This document shows, piece after piece, positions 22,974 through 35,025 of a stretch of 64,000 nt of DNA. Each line of letters starts with the position of its first letter. The stretch's first letter is position 1. Made by a program: the position numbers and the translations under genes. The notes under the pieces were generated by a model that was not told the origin of the DNA, did not search any database, and worked only from the letters and a program-made list of their open reading frames with translations. Origin of the DNA: Coriaria nepalensis (taxonomy: Eukaryota; Streptophyta; Magnoliopsida; Cucurbitales; Coriariaceae); the NCBI GenBank assembly GCA_027186245.1, contig CP114498.1, positions 4,347,501 to 4,411,500 on the forward strand, in the 5' to 3' direction.

Positions 22974-25310
22974 TTACAAGCTTGGTGTTTCAGGAACATG
23001 TGCCTGTCTTGCATTTAACAAAGGCTGTAAGGCTTTGACAACAATACTCATATTTGGCCTAAAATCCGCTTCATATTGCACGCACAAGGCAGCAACGGCA
23101 GCCAGCTACAATGATTAAAAAAGAAACCGGACTGACTAATTATATACGAGTCTCATAAGAATTTTAGCAATTACTTAAAATGGAAATCTCAAATACTACT
23201 ATGAGTAAGACATAATGTATGTCCTTGTATGAATGGAATATAAGAATTTCGAAAAACAGCTATATGGTGAGAGAGAGAGAGAGAGAGAAGAAAATTACAA
23301 CTAGAGAACTTCAACACAGTAAAACTACCTTTGCAACTGCCTTGGGAGGGAACTCCCCGCCCAGTCTTGCATCCACACACTGCCTGACTTTGTCTTCACT
23401 AAGTTTTGGCGTGGCCTATTATGTTATTTAGTCAGCTTCAGATCGGGGTGATATGAAAATATAATGCTATATAAAAACGGAAAGAAAAAAAAAAAAAACA
23501 TGTGTCATTAAGTGCGAAAATAAGAAGCTAATAATTATAAGTACCCATGTGACTAGACTTTGCTGTCCACGTGGCAGAGTATGATCCACTGGTTTTCTTC
23601 CAGTCAGAAGCTCAAGCAAGACAACACCAAAGCTGTAGACATCACTCTTGACATTCAACTGTCCAGTCATTGCGTATCTGCTCATAACAAGATCAGAAAT
23701 CAACAAAGGCCATGTTCAAGAAAAAACTTCACAGCAAAGTTTCCAATTTTCCATAGACAGCTTAGTCACTATCTTCTTAAAAGTAGTGCATGTCTCAATA
23801 AGGTTCCTTGCAATAAGAGATGATTGATAGAAGCAAAAAGGCATTAGTTGATATAACATTAGAATTAGGAGAACGGTAAAGAGTTGCCATACTCAGGAGC
23901 ATGATAACCAAAGGTTCCAAGTACACGAGTGGAATGAAGGCGAGCTGCCATATCAGGTGCTTGATTGGACAGATCAAAATCAGCAATTTTGGCCACATCA
24001 TCATCAAATATAAGCACATTGCTGGACTTAATGTCACGATGGATAACATGAGGATTGGCCTTTTCATGCAAGTATTCAAGCCCTTTTGCAGCCCCTACAG
24101 CAATTTTTACTCGCTGTGCCCATGATAGTACAGGACCAGGCTGCGCTCCTTTCACTCCTTTCCTGCCTGCATTAAGAAAATAATTAGAACACTACTTATC
24201 AGATGCAGAAACAATTAACACACTACACGAGCTCTCAGTTAGAATGCATTCAGTTAAGTGGTTGAAATTGGAATATAGATAAACTAGAATCTAGTTAAGA
24301 TTCATTAGGAATTAACTAAGTGAACTTTAACTAGATTTTGTGGGCCTAAATTGGAATTGGTCGCGTAAACGGGATTTTTGGCGAAGACCCAACTTAATCT
24401 CAGAAACTGCATTGGCAAGAACTAGGTTCAAAATTGCGTGATGGCCAAAGATTTTCTCACTTTGGACACTTACAAGTAGAGAAATATTTATTAAACAAGA
24501 TCATCAACAAATCAAAAGGTATTCTTTCCATATACCATGTAGAATGTCATGAAGGGATCCATTAGATGCATACTCATAGGCAAGAATACGCGAACTCCCA
24601 TCGAGACAGTAACCAAGCAATTGAACAAAATGTTCATGCTTCAATCTTGATACCATAGAAACCTGTAAAAATCGAAAAATTATACATCAGCCAACATATA
24701 GTTTGGCTCTTAAAAGAAGTGCCAAGATCAATAGGCCAAGATTTGTCAAGTACCTGGGCCAGGAATTCATCATCAGGTTGTTTGCTGGCATCTAACTTCT
24801 TGATTGCTGCTGGCTGCTCACTCTTGAGAATCCCTTTATATACTCTTCCATATGAACCTTCACCAATCAAAGTATCTGTACCAAAGTTGTCTGTAATTTC
24901 CTTTAGTTCATCCACTGCTAGAGCAGGGACTTCAATAGGCAGGACTTTGACGGCTTGTGTGCCCTTGGGCAAAGCTTCTGAGTTATTATAACCTCCATCA
25001 TTTCCTACAAGAAGATATATTAACAAAAGTTCATACTAATAAACCAAGCAACATCAAGGAACATAAGACAAAGGTCAACAACTAGATTTCCAGATTACAA
25101 ACCATTGGCCATGAAAATAAAGGCCAAAATGACAGCAAATTTGGTAAGTATGTTTTTATCAAATCATCACATGGAACAATCAGTTTAGGACAAAACATCT
25201 CTAATAATTAGTCAATTTATATTACCTGCTGAACTTTTAGTCGTGTACATGCCTCCATTATCAGCATTTTTCGAGTAGTCATCATCTCCACAGCAACTGA
25301 AGCAGCTCAT
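22974..25310 (-). CDS. PTI1-like receptor-like cytoplasmic protein kinase
   Basis: Seven coding exons on the minus strand: 25310-25226, 25004-24754, 24662-24536, 24166-23893, 23677-23545, 23415-23329 and 23105-22974, giving 362 residues with consistent phases. The N-terminus [10 protein letters not shown] has a cysteine cluster typical of S-acylated PTI1 proteins. The kinase domain has the loop [18 protein letters not shown] (catalytic lysine), [12 protein letters not shown] and [12 protein letters not shown], where DFD replaces the usual DFG, a normal trait of this family. It then has [39 protein letters not shown] and the tail [19 protein letters not shown]1-like kinases are Ser/Thr kinases acting at membranes in oxidative stress and OXI1/Pto-type signalling. 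The gene reads away from the SPL gene. Confidence 0.95.
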
Positions 25311-25328
25311 TTTTCCAACTCAGCCGTC

Positions 25329-26100
25329 ACTAAAATAAAAAATAAAAAAATAAAATCAGTTGAAGGTACCTTGAGCTCTTCCGAATGAAGAAAGCACATT
25401 TTCCGCTACTGAACAGGAATACAAAATATTGGCCACAAGAAAAAAAAAAATACAGCATTACACAATAATGAATACATCCTATGTTAATTTATGTTCTAAT
25501 GCATAATACATCAGCGAAACATGAAATGATTCATACTTCCTGGAATTCGTATTATAAATTCTCATAACATAAAGCCAATTACAATAATAATACATGCAAA
25601 GAACATAGTTAGTGACGCAAAATGCACCAAATCTCTCATTTTAGCTTCAAAGAGAGTTCGACCAATACATCAAGATTTCAAACTAAATCCGGAACAAAAA
25701 ATAATGGCTCAAAAAATTGTGCTACCTTTCTGTTAAGCGATCCTATACAACAAACCAGGTCAAAATAAATACTGCAGCATAAAAGAGGGGAAAAAAAACG
25801 GAAAAGAAACTGATTTAGTCACATCACTTTTCTCTCGCTCAGAATTCTCAAAATTCAGCTATTAAATCAAGCGAAAAACGAAAACAAATGAAACAATAAA
25901 GCAGAAGAGAGCTATAAATAGTGTAATTGTGTAAGGATAGATCAGACAATACCAGGAACGTCGAGAAGTAGATTCAATATGGCAAGAAAGCGAAGGACTC
26001 GCCGGTTGAATCTGAGTGAGTCAGAGTACGGTCGTTTGCTTGCGTAGCAGACGATCTGAGCTCCGAATCCAGCGAAGATTATGGACGAGAAGGCGGGCTG
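25329..26100 (-). promoter_or_regulatory. PTI1-like leader with a 5'-leader intron
   Basis: Upstream of the ATG a clear acceptor (TTTATTTTAG|TGACGG) lies at 25330/25329 and a donor (GTTCCTG|GTATTG) at 25953/25952. A first non-coding exon at about 26090-25953 is thus likely, with a leader intron of about 620 bases. The region upstream of 26100 is pyrimidine-rich on the plus strand and should hold the promoter. Confidence 0.55.
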
Positions 26101-26219
26101 AGTCTCGTTTTCACTCCCCTGCCTTATTTTCTTCTTTCTTCCCTTCTCTCTTCCTTTTTCAATTATTACAAGATATCATTTCCGTATCCCATAAATGTTT
26201 TTTTGTTTAGAAATCCAAA

Positions 26220-29200
26220 GAACTAATAATTAGCCCCAAAATAATTTTAGACGAAATGGGTCAAAAGTCAGAAACGTAACCAACCCCACTGGACTCGATT
26301 GCTGGTCAGTAAACACTAAATTAACAATATAATATTTTCTTTTTTTAAAATGTTTTCTACTAAACTTTGAATTTCTAATATTTATTATACCCATCGACCA
26401 ACACTGTCGCTGAGCGCTGTCTGGCCACAGAGATTGCAATACGGGTCAGACCTGTAGATCGACCTGTTTTGAATTAGACCGAACTTAGTTTCGTTTAGGC
26501 ATATCTAGCTTAGGTTCGGATTGGGTCTCAAAATATAATGTCTAGCTCAAGCTCTTTTACATATAAGTAAATAATGGACTTAATCATTAAAAATGTCTTC
26601 CGATATAATAAAGAAATTTTATAATACAAAAAACATTATTTATAATATTATTTATCAATTATAATAAAAAAATTCATTATAATTAGAAACTGCAAGCTGG
26701 GGATATATGATTTTGTACTAAGCATCATGTCGCTCTAATATCTTGGTCCATCTTATATAATACAACATAGTGATCCTAAACAAGGTTTCTTTGATGGACT
26801 CTAGGGTGTCCATCTGTATTTCCTTATTCACGAGGACCATCACTATCAATTTTCTATATTAAAATTAAATAAATATAATTATCTAAATTTATATTATAAT
26901 AATAAATATTAAATGTAAGAATCTAGAATAATTAAGATTAAAATATACTAATAAATTAAACCTTATATTTAACATCCTTAGAATGATGGGTTGAATTCAA
27001 ACTAAAAAGGAGAAGAAATGAGAGAGAGGGAAAGAGAAGTAAATGAAACCGTGAATTATGAAAAGTGGTGAAGGGGGAAGGGTATTTTATAAGAGAATAT
27101 ATGAGAGAGAGGTAAAAGATGGGTGTAAGGGGAAGATGGGTAGGATGGCACGATAGTATTTCAATTATTTCAAGTATTAATATAGTTATATTAGAAATGA
27201 TTTTCTCACTAATGTTAAATATTGATTTTGAAAAGATTATTAAGACGAGAATGATCAAGACATCATGTACAAGTCAAGCTGAATCAAGCTGAGTCAAGCT
27301 AATATAAGAAGTAAAATATTAAAATCCACTCAGTGAACTTATAAGTTACATGTAATTGATTTAGTTTTCTACTGACTTTCTAAGTGAACTTATTTCTTAC
27401 ACACTCCTACTTTTTTTTATTATAAGAATCCTAAAGCATTCTATTGATTCATGACTTAAATATCATTTTTTTTTTCATCTAACAATATACTCTTGTTTCA
27501 TTACAAGATTATCATGAGATATTACAGAAGATTTGACTAAATGAATTTTGGCGAAGAAAATAGTATAATTATAATTTGCTTGATTATAGACCTTGACATA
27601 TATATATATCCAAAATTTCAATTGCCTAAAATTTATGTCTACTGTGTCAAAGTATCTAAGAAACAAGTAAAGGCCCATTGGCCATGACTCCATTACCATG
27701 CAAAGATGGTGCGATTCTGATTTACCCATCCACAAAGAAGTCTCCCAAATCACTATACATGATGTTGTCCCTAAGAAATTGGTACACTTCACATGTCCAC
27801 TGCCTCATTGGCTACATGGGCACTTTGTAAGGCATCACCTTTATATATAAATAAATAAATAAATAAGAGAATTGTTTAATACTTATATCACAGTAATACA
27901 TAATCACATGTGGTGGAGGAAATCACATGTGGTGTATTACTCTGTCCAAGTATCAAGTACATTGCCAGAAATACATAATCACATGTGGTGGAGGCTGTTT
28001 TGATTGTTTACTCATGAATGAGTATATTACCATAATGATAGTACCATAATTTTGGTTCATGAATGACTTGGTCAATGATCAAGAAACCTCGAGCATCGTA
28101 GTTCTCTACCGTACTTGATACAAAAATCTAATTTATAAACTCAAATTTTAAAAACTTTATATCAAAAATCAAAATGTTTTATAGTATAAAAAGTATATCT
28201 ATACTCAGTTCTCTACCGTTACACTGTATCACACTTAGTGGAAAGCTAAATAATCAACTCTAACCTCGAGATGTAACAGAAAATGAGATCCAGTCATTGA
28301 CTTCTACTTTTAATAAAATAAAATAATAAAAAAATAATCCAATATTAAAAAAATTGAGACAATTATAACGTTCGACAGAACATTTGAAACCCCGTCTACC
28401 TGTTTGATTTTTACCGAGTCAAAGGTAATGAATTAATGAGAGGTTTTTTCTTTATTTTATGAGTAAATTAATTTTTTAATTTAGTAGTTTGATTTTTATG
28501 AGATCAGATATTTCATACAGAAATCAGACTGTTTTGATCAATTTTTTATAAAAAAATTAAATCGTTTTGATTTTCTTTTTTTTTTAATTGAATTGAGTTT
28601 TTTTTTTAATATTAATCTTTTTTTATTTTTCCAAAAATAAAAGATGAAAATTTGGATTATAAAATATAATAATTAAATAATTAAAAGAATTAAAAAAATC
28701 TTATTTAAATTATATAAAAATTTAAAAATTATAAATATATTATATAAATTAAATTATACATAAATTAAAAATAAATTTACCCTTATTTTATTTATTAATT
28801 CATTGCCGAAACACCATCTAAAAGACCAAATCACAATTGGATTCTAATCCTGTTTGTAATGAAAGAAACAGTGTGTACACCATCGGCCCCGGAATAAATA
28901 AAATATAATAAAATAAAATAAAATAATATATACTAAATTATTTTATTATGATCCGATTAATTATGTCATGTAGTTGGTTAGAATTCTTGGACTTAATAGT
29001 TTGAATCTAACTCTACTTTGAATTATGTCACGTAGAATGATTTTTTTTTTTTAATTTAATTTTATTATTTATCTTGTTTTTGACAATTCTTTTTTTTTTT
29101 TTTTTTAATTCTAAATCGATTTGCTCGATTTTCATAAATTGGGACGGAGATAAAAATTTTACTTAGGACAAGAAAATAATTATAAAATTATTTTTTATAT

Positions 29201-32030
29201 TTCAATCGAATAATTATATTTATAGTAATTAATGTATTTATAAAATAATTATAAAATAATTAAGAATGTATTTATAATAAAATAATGCTACTAAAGTAAA
29301 TCCATTGAAAAAAAATAATATTTTTTAAATTAAATCTCAAAAAATAAATATTTAAACTTTATCTTATTATTGGCTTTGATTCCTTTTATTTTTATTTTTT
29401 ATGAACTTGTAACGCATCCAAGGTTTGAAGTCTTATATCGTTTTCCAAATCTTTCTAACTCAATCTACATTATTTTAGAATATTCCTCTAAAAGTCAAAG
29501 TCATTTTGTAAGACTACTCGCGGTAATTTCACCTTTGACTTTCATATGAAATATGGCGTAAAGAGGAGTAATTATTGTATGAATATCTCGCATCTTTTTT
29601 TTTTTTGGCCAAAAGTATCTCACATCTCGAGTTACAAATTTATCACAAAAATTTGATATGTATGTTAGGAAACAATTTAACAATACTTGTCATGCATTAT
29701 TGAAGAATTGCTAGTTGATAAATAATAATAAGATGGTAGAAAGTATGTTGACTTTTTCATGATTAGATGTAGAAGTTCGAGGTAGAAAGTTGACGTTTAG
29801 TGGCGCTCGTTATAAGGAGGGCCCCTCTTGTCTTCACATGAAATATGCCTAATTGACTAATTCTATAGATTTGTTCTTCTAATTCTCTTATCCCACTCTT
29901 CATTAGCTATATCTTAGGTGATAGATATCATCACCTCGTTAAGCATTTGAATTTCAAATGCTCAACTTATACGTAACGTCAATAAGGTGGTAATTGAGCT
30001 CATAAGATACTTAAACTTTTATCATGTATCTAGCGGGTTAGAATTTCGAAAAGATTATTCTAAACTCGTACTTCTCCTTAATTAGAAAAAATGATATTTG
30101 AAAAAATCTAAACAAATATTTTATAATATAATTAATTTCAAACAACATTTTGGAATCTAATTCATCTTACTCTTTTATGAACCTCAAACTATAAAAAACA
30201 ATATTCTAAATTAAAGATAAGAGTGAGTCTCGCTTAAATCTATTAATATTTAATTTATTACAACTTCAAATCTTTTTCCAATTTCTTTTAACATGTAAAG
30301 CTTTGATTTATCAAATTTTGGGTTCTATTATGTTTTTTCGAAATGATATTATTATAAGTATTTTAATTTATAAATTTACCAATTTTAACTTAATATAGTT
30401 CTTCATATGTTTAATCGAACAACTATTATCAAACCATATTAAAATTTATCTCAAAAAAATAAGCGGCGAAATTAAGAGTAAAAATAAATATAAATGAAAT
30501 TATTATAAATAAATTATTATTTTTATTTATAAACTTTCATTGTTGGCTCATTTTCATTCTTAAACTTTTAAATGATGGATTTTTATCATTAAAATTTTCA
30601 AAATATTTCATTTTCATTTTAAAAGTCAAATTTATGAATATTAAGTATGACAATACCTTTTAAAGTTGTATTAATATTAGAATTAATATATGACATATCA
30701 AAAAATCATTTGTGTACCCTTAGGGTGTGGTAAAAGTACCATCGGGAATATGACATGATAATATTGGTTCTATTTTTTACTATTAGTGTATTGACTTAAT
30801 ATGACATCGGGCTTGGTGCTGATCCCGATGGATGGTGTTTGAATTCTAGAGTCTTGTCAATATCAATTTCTTTTTAATGTTAAAAAGAGAAGAATTGAAA
30901 AAAAAATAATAAGAAAATAAGAGAAAAGAAAAGAAAATAAGAAGAAAGTGAATAGGAAGAGAAAGAGAAGAAAACAATAAGTGTAATCTTAATTACTTAA
31001 TTAATTATTTATTATTAATCGGTATATAAAATTGGTTTAAAAATTGGTATTAATTTCAATTCAGGTCCCTCTTTTTAGTATTGGGATCAATACTAGTATT
31101 ACAACTTATTCGATATCTAAATATTCCTAAGAAAGTTGTTGAAGCAATTGTTGTCGAGATTTGAAATAGGAAAAAAAAAATGAAAAATGAAGGAAATAAA
31201 ATAAAATAAAATAAAATACAAAAATTTATTAGCTTTTAAGGATATTAATAATTTTTTTGATCGTAGAGATATTTTAATTTATATGAATTTTAGATGTTAT
31301 TTTTTTATTTTTCATTTATAAATTTAATTTTAAGAATCCAAATAAATCATTATGAAAAATTTAAGGATGAAATTGAATTAAAAAAAAATTATGATGAAAA
31401 TAAATAAATAATAAAAATTTGGGACTAAAAATGATATTTACAAAAATTATATATACAATTTATTTGTTTGAAAGTTTGAAGCGTAAGTGAGGTGACCGCA
31501 TAGATTGGGATGAGTATGGTTCCCCTCCCGGAGTCAAAAGAATATATTAGTACGTAGTGCATTAGATAAAGTACTTTGGGGATTATCCAAAGGATTGGAT
31601 TGGGTGGAGATGATTTTTTGAATTTGATTTGGATTAAATTTTTTATTTAATATTTAAAATTATATTTAATATTTATTTAATAATATTATGAGTTTAATTG
31701 AAATTTATAATTTATTATAAAAAATATGTAGAAGAGTTTTTCGAATAAAAAAAAAAAAAACGAAAAAGAAAAAAGAACCGGTGAAAGAAGCAGTTTGATA
31801 AATAAGAATGGAGAAAAGTACAATGTATATATAAAAGTAACAAGATAAGAAGAGAGAAGGGGGTAAAAGGGGCAAAAGGCATTTTTTCAATATGCGAGGG
31901 GAGGGACACGCGGTATTACATTACTGGGCCCCGCCATTTCTTCATGTCTTTGGGTTTTGATTGATTGTACTTGTACTCTCTCTCTCCCCTACACACTCTT
32001 ATCAAATTTTTTTTTTTTTTTTTTTTGTAT
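26220..32030. other. Long AT-rich, gene-poor intergenic region
   Basis: Almost 6 kb of AT-rich DNA with A- and T-tracts, AAAATAAAAT-like runs (28900-28925, 31195-31215) and AAAT repeats near 27847-27866. The longest frames (26956-27258, 27475-27792) match no family I know and have no codon structure. No tRNA or structured RNA was recognised. Confidence 0.6.
27895..27994 (+). repeat. 25-bp direct repeat around CACATGTG palindromes
   Basis: The unit AATACATAATCACATGTGG, continuing TGGAGG, occurs at 27895-27919 and 27970-27994. Between them is a partly inverted copy (AATCACATGTGGTGTATTAC). Each unit carries the palindrome CACATGTG, an E-box-type core. The spacing of exactly 75 bases suggests a local duplication or a decayed transposon end. 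Confidence 0.75.
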
Positions 32031-32035
32031 TTTTA

Positions 32036-32117
32036 ATTTATTTTAATTATTTTAATTATTTTAATTATTTTAATTATTTTAATTATTTTAATTATTTTAA
32101 TTATTTTAATTATTTTG
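32036..32117 (+). repeat. Nine-base tandem array (ATTTTAATT)n upstream of SPL
   Basis: About nine near-perfect copies of a TTTTAATTA unit follow a T-tract at 32007-32026. The array is about 540 bases before the SPL start codon, so it is in the promoter or far leader. The protein-like YFN repeat frame across it is an artefact of the 9-base period. Confidence 0.95.
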
Positions 32118-32659
32118 TGAGGAATCTCTCTACCTCACAATAACCAAACACGCCCTTTACCGTCCATCGTTTATTGTTTATTTAATCTCTTCCTCCATCT
32201 AATACTACAACAACCCATCTTGGGCTAAATCTCCGGCCACTTTTCCGGTACTTACTCGATCGGTCATTTCCGGCTCTTCAAGCTCTTCTGCTGACCAAGT
32301 ACTTTTTTTCCCCCTCTCACTCTCTGTTGTTGCACATCATGATTTTTTTGTTTTCTTTTTCTGAGATGTCAATGACTCGGTAGCTTCTTCGTTCTTGGAT
32401 CATAGAGCTTTTATAGCTTGAGCTCAAAGGATTCGGTTCGTGGTATTTAATTATAAATCCCTTCTGTTATGCGGATTTTTCTTAATTTGAATCATGGGGA
32501 CGGAGGTGTACAGCTTTCTGGACTGTTTGGGGGCAGAAGTGATATAATTTGACTTCTCTCTAGAGCTTTGAACTTTAAGATTTATAATTGCGGGGTTTGG
32601 GTTTTAGATTTCTTGGGTTTTTAGGCGTGAAGTAGTAAACAAAATTGGATCTTCTCTAT

Positions 32660-34994
32660 ATGGAGACTAGATTTGGGGGTGAAGCTCAATTTTTATGTGG
32701 TATGGGTCCTATGGACTTGAGACCTATGGAGAAGAGGACTCTAGAATGGGATTTGAATGATTGGAAATGGGATGGTGATCTTTTCATAGCCACCCAATTG
32801 AACGAGGTCCCATCTGATGAATTGACCCAAAAGGGGTTTTTTCCGGTCTGTGGGCCCCAGGTCCCACCAAGTGGAGGCTCATCGTCAAATTGCTCCTCGT
32901 CTTGCTCGGTCGATGTCAATTTGGGGATCGAGAAAGGGAAGAGGGAAGTGGAGAAGAGAAGGAGGGTTACTACTAGTTTGAACAATGGAGAGGAACAAGG
33001 TAGTAATCTTAGTCTAAAGCTTGGAGGTGGAGGAGGAGGAGGAGATCGTTATGGGGTTAATGAGAGGGAATTGGGAAGTGGGTGGGAAGAAGAAACAAGT
33101 GGGAAAAAGACAAAGTTGGTTGGAGGAGTTTCAAGCCGATCTGGGGCTTGTCAGGTGCAAGATTGCGGGGCTGATCTAAGCACTGCTAAGGATTATCATA
33201 GACGGCACAAGGTTTGTGAGATACATTCTAAGGCAAGTAAAGCACTTGTTGGGAATGTATTGCAACGGTTTTGTCAACAATGCAGTAGGTAAGATGTTTT
33301 AAAACCTCAGTTTGGGCTCAATAAAGTTTCATATCAACTCTGATCCAATTGCTAATTCAGTTCCTAGTCATGTTCATTCAAATATGTGCCTTAAGAACGT
33401 TAAAAACTGAATTTTGTTTTTCAGGTTCCATGCTCTTCAAGAGTTTGATGAAGGGAGAAGAAGCTGCCGTAGGCGTTTGGCTGGCCATAATCAAAGGCGA
33501 AGAAAAACAAATCCTGACCCAGTTGTGGATAAAAGTCCCTCTCCTGATGATCAGAATAGTGGCTATCTGCTCATGAGTCTACTCAAGATACTTTCCAACA
33601 TGCACTGTAAGTGATGCCTTGAATTCTTCTATATTGATTTCCATATTTGCTTTTGGGTTATTGATTTTTGCGCGGGCCATCTATGTAGCCAATGGATCAA
33701 ACCAAACCACAGATCAGGATATGCTGTCTCATCTCGTAAGGAGCCTTGCCTGTCAAACTAGTGATCAAGGGGGAAGAAACATATCCGGGTTTCTGCAAGA
33801 ATCTCCAAATTTTCTAACCAATAGAAACTCCATTGGAGTTTCTGAACTAGCTTCTAAGTTTCTCTCAAATGGTCCTCAGGTATGCCCGTCAAGATTAACA
33901 GGGGACTATCCTCCAGGACCTTCATCTGAGACTCCTGAACAAGGAGGAATTATGGGTTCTGATAAAAGTAAGGGTAGAGATGTAGAAATCACATCTTTAA
34001 AACCTAGCATTTCGAACAGCCCTCCATCTTATACCGAAAACAGGGAAACTGCTGCGGGCCAAAGCAAGGTGATCAATTTTGATTTGAATGATATATACGT
34101 TGATTCAGATGATGGTATGGAAGATATGGGGAGATTGTCTCCCCCTGAGAATTTGGGGACGAGCTCACTTGAGTGTCCTTCTTGGGTTCAACAAGACTCT
34201 CATCAATCAAGTCCACCTCAAACTAGTGGAAATTCCGAGTCCGTATTTGCTCCTTCTCCCTCTAGCTCTAATGGAGAAGCTCAGGTATTGAAATTGTACA
34301 TCTTGATCATATACATATACATTATTATTTTACAGAAAAGGGGCTTTTATAGAAAAGGGGGAGAATCTTGATCAGGACTATTAGGCTCATCTGGTTTAAC
34401 ATTTGAAACTCCAGTTTAGCATAAAATCTAGTTTGGGCCTAAAAAGCTCTGATTTGTCCCAATATTGCACCAAATTAAATACCATTTTTCAATATCCAGT
34501 TAGAACTCTAAGCCAAATAAATTATTGAGAATCTTTTTCTCTCTTTTCTTCTCTTGGTCCCACTCTCATTTTATTTTATTTTATTATTATTACAAGTTTA
34601 TTTCCTTCTTTTCAGAACTTATCTCCTGATTTTCCAATCATGTGTTTAACGATTGTAATTGTACTTTTTTTTTTCTTACACTCCAGAGCCGAACAGGCCG
34701 TATTGTCTTCAAACTGTTTGGAAAAGAACCAAATGATTTTCCTCTTGTTCTCCGATCTCAGGTACCTTAACTTTATAAATCTACAAAGCAAATATGTTTC
34801 TATATCACCCCCACTATAAAGCCTTAACCATTTATACATTTTGAAACTCCAGATATTTGATTGGCTATCAAACAGTCCTTCTGACATTGAGAGCTACATC
34901 CGACCTGGTTGCGTCATTCTGACGATATATCTCCGCCAGACAGAATCCGCTTGGGACAAGGTATCCTTTACAAATTTTTTATGGAATTTTTTTA

Positions 34995-35025
<31 letters not shown>

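Noticed and set aside
23881..23893. Apparent GC donor in the PTI1-like gene after PEY
   Set aside because: Shifting the border by four bases gives a normal GTATGG donor (GA|A split glutamate codon), so no odd splice site is needed.
27475..27792. 105-codon minus-strand frame
   Set aside because: No recognisable domain, no splice context and AT-rich surroundings; not supported as a gene.
31961..32143. Protein-like YFN repeat frame
   Set aside because: Product of the 9-base tandem array, which is readable in frame by necessity.
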